Shown here one piece after another: positions 44,721-52,598 of a stretch of 64,000 bases of DNA. Under the pieces are notes generated by a model that worked only from the letters and a program-made list of their open reading frames with translations, was not told where the DNA came from and ran no database searches. The DNA comes from an uncultured Acidobacteriaceae bacterium (GTDB lineage Bacteria; Acidobacteriota; Terriglobia; Terriglobales; Acidobacteriaceae), in NCBI GenBank assembly GCA_903828675.1, contig CAIKND010000190.1, positions 1 to 64,000 of the forward strand, written 5' to 3'. A program made the position numbers and the translations under genes. The first letter of the stretch is position 1. Every line of letters begins with the position of its first letter.

Positions 44721-46346
44721 TTAAGCTGGCTTGGCCATATGTTTGCTGAGGATGTCCACCAGGCCCTGGTTGGGAACACACTGCTTTGCCGAAAAGGAAG
44801 ACAGCAAGTGATCCAGCTCGTTCTCGGACAGACCCTTGAATAGGCTGGCGTAGAGCGGCTGCATCAGCGTCCCCGTGTAGAAGCACAACAAGGTCTGAGT
44901 CATGCACCGCACATTAAGGCGCGCATCCAACTGCGGATCACCTACCACTTGACGAATCTGTTCAGCGAGCTGAGCGGCAGCATCCTTCACTGGCGTTGGC
45001 GGTAGCCACGACATCCAATCGTCGGTGCCGAGAGCAGCCTTCTTACGAAGAATGTCGCTGATGCGCTCCATGTACGGAGATGCAGGGTCAAGTGTCAGCA
45101 TACCCATCACGCCGACATCTTTGTAATTCCACGTCGTCCAGTGCGCCTCGTGGCTTTCAAAGATGCCAATCTGATCGTCCATTGCGCGAAGCCGGTCACC
45201 GTTCTCGTCGGATGGCCCGTTGTAGACTGCCCCGAACTCGCCTACCCACAATGGAACATTATTCTGCTGTGTAAACTTCGTTCCTTCGGCATCCAGGAAG
45301 TTACGCTCCTGTCTTGCCAGATCCCAGACCTCAGGACCTTTTGCCGCAGCGGATCGAGGATGGATCTCGCCAGGGTATCTGCCAGGTCCGAACCCTGGCA
45401 CAGTGTAGTTATGCGAGCTGTAGGCGAGGTTGTCGTCAAAGGGCTTTTCAAGTCCAGAGAATTGATGTGCGTAGTTATCACCTTCAAGGAAGATAATATG
45501 TTTGGAATCAATCTTGCGAATCTCTGAAACAACGCGCCGATAGACAGTATTCATACGGAACCAATTGGGCTTGTAATTGGAATAAATATTCCATGGATAG
45601 TCGCCCCGACTATTGTTCGAACAGGGTTCGTTAAGCAGATCGTAGCCAGCCACCACCGCCCTGTCCTTATACCGCCGCGCAAACTCCTGCCAAAGGGCGA
45701 TGTAGCGATCCTGATAGGCCGGAATGTCCCAAAAGAGACTGATGCGCGATGCGTTGTCAGAATGCCAATGGACATTCTGCCATCCTTGAGCCGAATGGAG
45801 ATCGAGAATGACGTAAAGGCCATGTCTTTCGCAGTGGTTTAAGACTCGATCGAAGCGGGCGAAACCCGCCTCCTTGTATTTGAAAGGAGCGGCATCGTCC
45901 TCGAAGTGTCGATAATTGAGAGGAATCCTGACGACGTTCGCGCCAGCCTTCCCGAGAAAAACCACATCGTCTTCATTGAAGAAATGGTCGAGAAGCCGCT
46001 CGAAGAAGAACTGTGCCTTGGCCGGACCAAGCACCTCCGCCATCTGAGCTCGAAGAGTATGCTCTGCGCCTGGGTGCCCGTTAATAAAATCTTCCAAGTT
46101 CATCCAGCCGCCCGGACAGGTTCCCCTCAGGCGCACCTTCTTCCCTTTTGCATCAACAATTTGACGGCCGCCGACACGAAGGAACTCCATTTTGTTATCC
46201 CCGTCATACCTATCCGCAGCTTGTGGAATGGCGATTTGTTCCGCTGCGGCTGACGGTCCCAGTCCCGTGAGTGCTGCCGCACCAGTAAACGCCGCCAGTT
46301 TTAGAAACTCGCGTCGCGGCTGCATATCCGTTGCTTTCCCTGTCAT
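44721..46346 (-). CDS. Tat-exported glycoside hydrolase family 5 (cellulase-like)
   Basis: The protein has 541 residues; AGAGG lies upstream of the ATG. A twin-arginine signal (PRREFLKLAAFTGAAALTGL) directs export. GH5 (beta/alpha)8 barrel: GKKVRLRGTCPGGWMNLEDF, ANVVRIPLNYRHFED, YVILDLHSAQGWQN, the acid/base Glu240 in AGYDLLNEPCSNN and the nucleophile Glu370 in PLWVGEFGAVYNG. Substrates of this family include cellulose, mannan, glucan and xyloglucan. The length is larger than a bare GH5 domain; the last ~120 residues (AQLAEQIRQVVGDPQLDARL) are an uncharacterised helical tail. A possible weak promoter on the minus strand has TTGACA at 46600-46605. Confidence 0.9.
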   Translation of the reverse strand: MTGKATDMQPRREFLKLAAFTGAAALTGLGPSAAAEQIAIPQAADRYDGDNKMEFLRVGGRQIVDAKGKKVRLRGTCPGGWMNLEDFINGHPGAEHTLRAQMAEVLGPAKAQFFFERLLDHFFNEDDVVFLGKAGANVVRIPLNYRHFEDDAAPFKYKEAGFARFDRVLNHCERHGLYVILDLHSAQGWQNVHWHSDNASRISLFWDIPAYQDRYIALWQEFARRYKDRAVVAGYDLLNEPCSNNSRGDYPWNIYSNYKPNWFRMNTVYRRVVSEIRKIDSKHIIFLEGDNYAHQFSGLEKPFDDNLAYSSHNYTVPGFGPGRYPGEIHPRSAAAKGPEVWDLARQERNFLDAEGTKFTQQNNVPLWVGEFGAVYNGPSDENGDRLRAMDDQIGIFESHEAHWTTWNYKDVGVMGMLTLDPASPYMERISDILRKKAALGTDDWMSWLPPTPVKDAAAQLAEQIRQVVGDPQLDARLNVRCMTQTLLCFYTGTLMQPLYASLFKGLSENELDHLLSSFSAKQCVPNQGLVDILSKHMAKPA

Positions 46347-47030
46347 AAGACCTCTTTTGAATGTTGGGTTGACGGTTCACGATCGCGGCCACCGCCAATA
46401 GATCGACAGCAACGACTGCTGATGGATCGGTCACGGTTCCCGTAATCTGCCTGCACCTAAGGGGCTGCGGCAAAGAATAATCCGGGCATATGCAAGACAG
46501 AACCAGTAGGCCAACGAGTTCCTGGGACTGTCTTCGCTCATGCGCAGTGCGCTTGTTGGATTGTCACGTTATACCAGAGATATAGGGTCAATTAATAAGT
46601 GTCAAGTACCGAAAGATGCATCTTCCCATCTTATAGAGGCTTCAATCGTGTCGAGCAATGACAGCACGCAGTCGCTTGAATAGCCTCGGTATTTCGTTAT
46701 GGGATGACGTCGCGGCAGAAGTCCAACCAACGTGAAAGCCACCGCGGATCAACTCGAAGCGAGTGCAAAGAATCTCGCTGAAGCCCCCACAAACGCCAGG
46801 CTCCAGACGTGTTATTACGTTCTGCAAGTATTTGCAAGCCATTTACTATCGATAACGCAGAGGTAGATGCAATGGCCGCGCACGTCGCAGAGCACTCGGG
46901 GCTAGATCTTGATGACAGATGACAGCATACGGCAGTGTTTGCCATTCCCTATTGCGATCGACTCTCAATACAACTGCTTGCTACTTTGAGTCTCATTTGC
47001 TTGATAGACCAGGACAGCCCTTGACTCGAG
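46347..47030. other. Divergent intergenic region, GH5 versus sulfatase pseudogene
   Basis: About 680 bases with no recognised gene. The part 46555-46625 is AT-rich; on the minus strand TTGACA (46600-46605) and GATATA-complement TATATC (46579-46584) are 15 bases apart and might be a sigma-70-like promoter for the GH5 gene. The rest shows short open frames only. Confidence 0.3.
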
Positions 47031-48657
47031 TTGGGCCAGAATCACTGGTCGGGATGGACCCGGTACACTTCGACCTTGAATCGAAGGAAGTTTGTAGCCG
47101 GAGCGGCCGCCAGCGTTGGTGCGCTCGCCTTGGGGCATCATGCCAATGCGGGTGGGCCGAAGCGTCCAAATCTGGTTTTTGTGTTTGCCGATCAATTGTG
47201 CATGGATCCTGCGGCTATGCCGGGAATGAGTTTGCGCGTACGCCCAACATGGACAAGCTCGCGGCCGATGGGTGCAACTTCCATCAAGCGATCTCCGCTA
47301 CTCCGGTATGCGCGCCTCACAGATGCTCTCTGATGACCGGAAAATATCAATCCAGCACCGGCATGGTCATCAACGAACTGCGGATGAGCCCGGACCACCA
47401 ATGCTTTGGCCAAAGCCTGACCAAATCCGGTTACCGGACCGGCTATATCGGCAAGTGGCATATGTGGGCGAACCAGCTTGGCCAGCATGATCTGATCAAG
47501 AACGGCTTTGTTCCTCCAGGCCCATACCGGCTGGGCTTCGATGGGTTCTGGGCAGCCTACAACTTCAACCATGTTTATCATCGGGCGCCCTATTTTCCTG
47601 ACGATCCAACGCCACATATTCGCGATGGCTACGAACCGAATGGCCAGACGGATATGGCAATCCGTTTTCTCAAGGACACGAAGCAGAGCGCCGATCCGTT
47701 CGCGCTTTTCCTTTCCTGGGGGCCCCCGCACCTGCCCTGGACCTGGGACAATGTGGATTCAGAACATGCGGAACTGTATCGTCACGCAAATTTGCCGCAG
47801 GCTCCGAACTTTTCAAATGTCTCCGACCCGGATGGAGACGATTGGCAGAAGTTGCCTCCCAATTACGAGCAGGTGGCAGTGGATCGGAGCGGATTTACTA
47901 CGCGCAGGTCGCCAATTTGGATTGGAACCTGGGGCTGCTGATGAAGGCACTTGAGGAAACTGGAGATGCCGACAATACGATTGTGGTGTTAACTTCCGAT
48001 CATGGTGAGATGTTCGGCGCGCACGGCCGCGAAGGCAAACTAATTTTCTACGAAGAGGCGGCGCGCGTTCCGTTTCTCGTTCGCTGGCTGGCGAGAATTC
48101 CCGCAAAGACCGTATCGGATGCGCCGCTGGGCACGCCGGATATTATGCCCACACTTTTGACGATGATGGATATCGGAATTCCCTCAACCGTGGAGGGCAT
48201 TGACCTAAGCCGTCACGGGATGGGCAAAGGCGGTGCGGACCACGAAGCTGCGCACATGCAAGGCATGGGTGCAACAGCCTCCTGGACAGATGGCACTGAG
48301 TGGCGGGCTTTGCGCGATCATGAATACACGTACGCCATCTATCGCAGGGATGGGAGGGAACTGTTGTTTCACAATCGCCAGGACCCCTATCAGGTGATCG
48401 ATCTGGCTGGCGACCGGTCCTGCGCCGCATTGCTCAAGCATTTCCGGCAGATGTCGGAGAAGTGGCGCAAGGAGATGAACGATGAATTCCATGCGTGCAG
48501 TTGGTACGAAAGCCATTGGTCAAAAGATAGAAATATCACAATGACCGCGCGTGGTGTTACCCAGGATCTCGACAGTCTTGAACGGATCGCTCAAAAGTGG
48601 TTCTCTGGAGGAGTGGGGGACCGGTCAGTGCAAATCAAGCCGGTGCCCGTAGCTTGA
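47031..48657 (+). pseudogene. Tat-type sulfatase disrupted by two frameshifts
   Basis: Three frames together give a sulfatase. First, a Tat-like signal (NRRKFVAGAAASVGALALGH) and NLVFVFADQL to about 47205. Then, in the next frame, CGYAGNEFARTPNMDKLAAD, the formylglycine motif Cys-Ala-Pro-His-Arg in PVCAPHRCSLMTGKYQ and GYRTGYIGKWHMW, to about 47890. Then, in the third frame, YYAQVANLDWNLGLLMKALE, VVLTSDHGEMFGAHGREGKL and the C-terminus. Because all catalytic motifs survive, the frameshifts are recent or are sequencing errors. The start may be ATG 47031 or TTG 47076. The intact enzyme would hydrolyse sulfate esters on glycans or aryl compounds. Confidence 0.82.
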
Positions 48658-48767
48658 TGTAGAATGCGTGTCGACCTCGCTGGATCTTGGTCAGGTGTAC
48701 CGTTGGGGGCTTGGGAATCTCGCGGTGCGAGCATAAGATGGGCTCTTTGTGAGCGAACGGAGATGTG

Positions 48768-50498
48768 ATGAAGACTCGTCGTGAATTTGTGCAATCCAGC
48801 CTTTGTGCAGGCGCCTCGGCGTTCTTGCCCTTCCATCTCCAATCGCTATCGGGTGGTCACGAACAGAATACCCGCGGCAGCAAGCCTAATATCGTCTTCA
48901 TTCTCGCAGACGATATGGGATTCTCGGACATTGGATGTTACGGGTCGGAGATAGAAACCCCTCAACTCGATGAGCTGGCAAGCGGCGGATTGCGGTTTAC
49001 AGACTTTCACAACTGCCCGCGCTGCTGCCCTTCCCGCGCGGCGCTCTTGACGGGTTTGTATTCTCATCAGGCAGGCATGGGCATGATGACAGCCGATCGC
49101 AAAATCTACCCATATCCCGCCTATGCCGGCGATTTGAGTCAGGATACTGTAACCATCGCCGAGGCGCTCAAGGCGGGTGGCTATACAACAATGATGGCGG
49201 GGAAATGGCATCTGACGCCCTTGAACACAGGGCTCCATAATTATCCCTTGCAGCGCGGATTCGATCGCTACTATGGCATCATCAACGGTGCAGCTAGTTA
49301 TTTCGACCCTGCCTCTCTCACCGATGGCAACGATCCAATTCAGGTCTCCAAAGAGGATAAAGATTATTATCTAACCGATGCCGTGGGCGATCGCTCCGCG
49401 CAGTTTATCGAAGATGCCGCAAAGGAGGGGAAGCCATTCTTTCTCTACGCCGCATTCACCGCGGGTCACTGGCCTCTCATGGCCCCGGAAAAGACCATTG
49501 CAAAATACAAAGGGAGATATGAAGCTGGTTGGGATGCGCTTCGGGCGGCAAGACATTCGAAGCAACTCTCCTTGGGAATCGTGCAGCGCGAGTGGGGGTT
49601 GACCCCTCGCGATCCGCGCGTCCCCGCCTGGGAATTCGCCTCCTTTCACGAATGGGAACAGCGCCGCATGGAAGTCTACGCGGCCCAGATCGATCTGCTG
49701 GATCAAAACATCGGAAAGATTGTTGCTAAGCTGCGCCAGTTGGGCATCCTGGATAACACCATGATCTGTTTCATGTCGGATAACGGAGGAAACGCAGAAG
49801 AGATGGCCCGCGTTTCCGAAGGCCAAGCCCGGCCCGCATATATGCCTCATTTAACGAGAGGCGGACTTCCCGTGAATCCCGGAAACGACCCGTCAGTCAT
49901 GCCAGGATCTGCTACAACCTACCAGAGTTACGGTATCCCCTGGGGAAACACCAGTAATACACCCTTTCGCCTATACAAGCATTACGCCCATGAGGGAGGA
50001 ATCTCAACGCCCTTCATTGTGCATTGGCCGCGCGGGATAAAACAGAAGGGCATCACCCACGCGGTGGGGCATGAGATCGACGTGATGCCGACATGCCTGG
50101 AGATGGCGGGAGTTGCGTATCCGGCATTGACCAAGGTCGGATCTCCGGCACCGGCGCTTGAAGGGAAGAGCCTCATTCCGGTCTTCGATGGACGTCCGCT
50201 CGCGGAGCGCTCGCTCTTCTGGGAGCATGAGGGTAACAGCGCGATGCGCGATGGAAAGTGGAAGCTGGTCTCGCGTTTTCCCGACTCCTGGGAGCTATAT
50301 GACATGGAGCACGACCGTACCGAGATGCATAATCTCGCCGATCGCTATCCTGATCGCCTGAGGAAGATGATCTCTACTTATGCGGCGTGGGCAAAGCGCG
50401 TAGGTGTGCAGCCATGGCCGATGCCGGAGACGCCGCGCGGCAGTGACCGAGATGGCTCTTTGCCAACGCCCGATTATCTGCTCAAAGATCGTCCGTAG
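48768..50498 (+). CDS. Arylsulfatase-type sulfatase (intact, exported)
   Basis: The protein has 576 residues from ATG 48768 with GGAG upstream; an in-frame GTG one codon earlier is less likely. The signal (MKTRREFVQSSLCAGASAFL) is Tat-like (RREF). Sulfatase core: NIVFILADDMGFSDIGCYGS (calcium-binding Asp pair), formylglycine Cys86 in CCPSRAALLTG, GYTTMMAGKWHLTP, CFMSDNGGNAEEM, and the closing RFPDSWELYDMEHDRTEMHN. It requires a formylglycine-generating enzyme encoded elsewhere. Family S1 enzymes desulfate carbohydrates or aryl esters. It follows the frameshifted sulfatase by about 110 bases, so the pair may have been duplicated or specialised. Confidence 0.92.
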   Translation: MKTRREFVQSSLCAGASAFLPFHLQSLSGGHEQNTRGSKPNIVFILADDMGFSDIGCYGSEIETPQLDELASGGLRFTDFHNCPRCCPSRAALLTGLYSHQAGMGMMTADRKIYPYPAYAGDLSQDTVTIAEALKAGGYTTMMAGKWHLTPLNTGLHNYPLQRGFDRYYGIINGAASYFDPASLTDGNDPIQVSKEDKDYYLTDAVGDRSAQFIEDAAKEGKPFFLYAAFTAGHWPLMAPEKTIAKYKGRYEAGWDALRAARHSKQLSLGIVQREWGLTPRDPRVPAWEFASFHEWEQRRMEVYAAQIDLLDQNIGKIVAKLRQLGILDNTMICFMSDNGGNAEEMARVSEGQARPAYMPHLTRGGLPVNPGNDPSVMPGSATTYQSYGIPWGNTSNTPFRLYKHYAHEGGISTPFIVHWPRGIKQKGITHAVGHEIDVMPTCLEMAGVAYPALTKVGSPAPALEGKSLIPVFDGRPLAERSLFWEHEGNSAMRDGKWKLVSRFPDSWELYDMEHDRTEMHNLADRYPDRLRKMISTYAAWAKRVGVQPWPMPETPRGSDRDGSLPTPDYLLKDRP

Positions 50499-50754
50499 TG
50501 CCGATATCCCCATGGGTTTGGAGAAATTACTCCCACTGTAAGGGTTGCGGTGAACATCTCGTGTCACGGTCCCGCCCTGTAACACGGGCTCGCTCCTCTT
50601 CAGGGAAGTCCCCATCAGGGAAAAATCCTTGCGAATTTGATCCGATTTTGCGCGTTCTATCGGTTATGTAGGTAGGGAGAGATTGAGCACGAGTAGCCGG
50701 ACCACCCCGTCCGATCTACATTCATTCCCCTCATAACCACAAAGGAGGATCACC

Positions 50755-51471
50755 ATGAAGCTGTTTCCACATTGCGCTGGAACAAAACTCGGATCGCTAC
50801 TTGCACTCACCGCCCTGATGTCAACCGCCGCAGGCGCAGGAGCCCAGACCTCCCCAAAACTCGCGCCTGTAGCCTCTGCAAGCCTTGCTATCCCGGTTAC
50901 CGTCACCAACACCCCGCTTCCCGTGCAGGGCACCGTAAATGCCAATGTCACAGGCACCGTTGGCATCAACAGCCTCCCTGCCGTGCAGTTGGCGGGCACC
51001 CCGTCAGTTCAACTTGCCAGTTCCCCAACGCTGCCGGTGTACGTCGATGCGGAAAGAGCGGCGCGCAACGGCTTCAACGCGTCGTGTTTCACGGGAAACG
51101 TCGATCCCGTCTATGGTCAGGCCAGCTGTTCTGTCCTGACGATTCCCGCAGGTCGTCAAGTCGTTCTCGAGACAATCTCGTGCCAGGCCGAGCTTGCTGC
51201 AGGACAAGGTCCAGGCGATGTGCAGCTCATTGTTCCGAACACCCCGTTTACTCCAGGTGGTCCTGACCACGTATCCCATCTGCTCACGCTCACCAAGCAA
51301 GCGGGAGATTCGAGCATTGACATCTGGCGTATGACCTCCCCCCTCCGCGCCTACGGAAGCGCACCCGCACAGGGATCGGTGGATATTGGAGTCTTCTTTC
51401 GGGCCAACCCTTCAGCATCCGTCAATCAAGGAATTCTCTGCACGGTCTCCGGTTATTTGGTCAGCCAATAG
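50755..51471 (+). CDS. Secreted protein of unknown function with a Val/Thr/Pro-rich N-terminal region
   Basis: The protein has 238 residues; a very strong GGAGG site precedes the ATG. A signal peptide ends AGAGAQ (residue about 31). Residues about 45-97 are a strand-like repeat region in which Val-Thr-Asn, Pro-Leu-Pro-Val-Gln and Gly-Thr-Val recur (VTVTNTPLPVQGTVNANVTG, then TPSVQLASSPTLPVYVD). The C-terminal half (100-238) is a compact beta-rich domain with four Cys (ASCFTG, ASCSVL, SCQAEL, LCTVSG) that could form disulfides. No known family was recognised. It probably acts outside the cytoplasm, perhaps as an adhesin-like or carbohydrate-associated module. Confidence 0.75.
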   Translation: MKLFPHCAGTKLGSLLALTALMSTAAGAGAQTSPKLAPVASASLAIPVTVTNTPLPVQGTVNANVTGTVGINSLPAVQLAGTPSVQLASSPTLPVYVDAERAARNGFNASCFTGNVDPVYGQASCSVLTIPAGRQVVLETISCQAELAAGQGPGDVQLIVPNTPFTPGGPDHVSHLLTLTKQAGDSSIDIWRMTSPLRAYGSAPAQGSVDIGVFFRANPSASVNQGILCTVSGYLVSQ

Positions 51472-52016
51472 ACAGGTCCTGGTACGGGACCCATGCCGTG
51501 GCGGATCGACGTGACTCGACGAGATCCAAAGAATACGCCAACGCGGTTTTCGCCGGAGACGCGTCGAGTCTATAGATTCTTGGAAGTCCATCCAGATTCT
51601 CCATCTTCGGGGCTCCCAGGCGCGTATGGTGGAGAATCTGGGTGGTGATTATCAGTACTGGACCTAGTGCGAGCAAATCCATGTTCTCTGGCGGGACACC
51701 CCTGGACTCGCCTCCGCGCCTTCCATGGAAAAGCTGCGAATCAATAATTCGACTCACACTCTCTGTGAGCAGTGCTCCTCTCGGCAAGCTTTCAGCGTGC
51801 GGCTCACCCACCCTCAAACTGCCGCAGCCAGATCTCTATTAGGCCCTTCGCCGTGGCAAAGGTAGAAGCCGGCATCCATCGGGGCATATCAATGGAGAAG
51901 CCGAGCCGCCATGCGTTTCCAGTCAGTGTTGTCAAGCATCTGGCAGGTGGTTGTCTATCAGCAAATAGAGCTCCAACCGATTCAGGTAAACTCCCGGGAA
52001 AGGCGAGTTGGGGCTT
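51472..52016. other. Intergenic region before the sigma factor
   Basis: About 545 bases. A minus-strand frame at 51461-51817 (118 codons) overlaps the end of the secreted-protein gene and has no signature; it is not accepted as a gene. The promoter of the sigma-kinase operon should be in 51900-52000, but no clear boxes were seen. Confidence 0.3.
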
Positions 52017-52598
52017 ATGGAAGCTGCGGTCACTTCAGACATCACGCTGTTGCTGCGCGAGTGGAGCGGCGGCGATCGCCTTGCGCTAAACCGCCTGGTG
52101 CCCATCGTGCATGGTGAGCTTGAGCGGATCGCGGGCCGCAATCTGCGCAGGCGTGGCGCAAATGACACGTTGACTCCGGCGGCGCTCGTCAATGAGGCCT
52201 ATCTGCGCCTGTGCAGGCTGACTACCGTTGATTGGAATGACAGGACGCACTTCTTTGCGGTTTCCGCTCAACTGATGCGTCGCATCCTGGTCGATCACGC
52301 CCGGGCCCGATGTGCGGAAAAACGCGGCGGCGGGCTACTCGTCACGCTCTCAGACGATATTGGATTCCCCGCGGTGCGGGCACCTGATCTTTTGGATCTG
52401 GATACCGCGTTGAATGAACTCGAGGCATTGGACGCACGCCAGGCTCGCATCGTGGAGCTTCGCTTTTTTACTGGCCTGTCCGTGGAGGAAACCGCTGTCG
52501 CGCTCGACATCTCGTGCCCGACAGTCAAACGCGATTGGGCAGTGGCCAAAGCATGGATGAGACGCCGTCTTCACGGCAACAAGACTCAGCAAGCGTAA
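52017..52598 (+). CDS. ECF-family RNA polymerase sigma factor (acidobacterial TIGR02999-like)
   Basis: The protein has 193 residues from ATG 52017; an in-frame TTG at 52008 with AAGG upstream would add three residues. Region 2 (LLREWSGGDRLALNRLVPIV, then TPAALVNEAYLRL and TRT-like HFFAVSAQLMRRILVDHARA) and region 4 (LDARQARIVELRFFTGLSVE, ETAVALDISCPTVKRDWAVA) are those of the TIGR02999 ECF group found in Acidobacteria, Planctomycetes and Myxobacteria. The downstream kinase gene overlaps it by 46 bases, so the kinase probably controls this sigma factor instead of an anti-sigma factor. Target genes unknown. Confidence 0.9.
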   Translation: MEAAVTSDITLLLREWSGGDRLALNRLVPIVHGELERIAGRNLRRRGANDTLTPAALVNEAYLRLCRLTTVDWNDRTHFFAVSAQLMRRILVDHARARCAEKRGGGLLVTLSDDIGFPAVRAPDLLDLDTALNELEALDARQARIVELRFFTGLSVEETAVALDISCPTVKRDWAVAKAWMRRRLHGNKTQQA

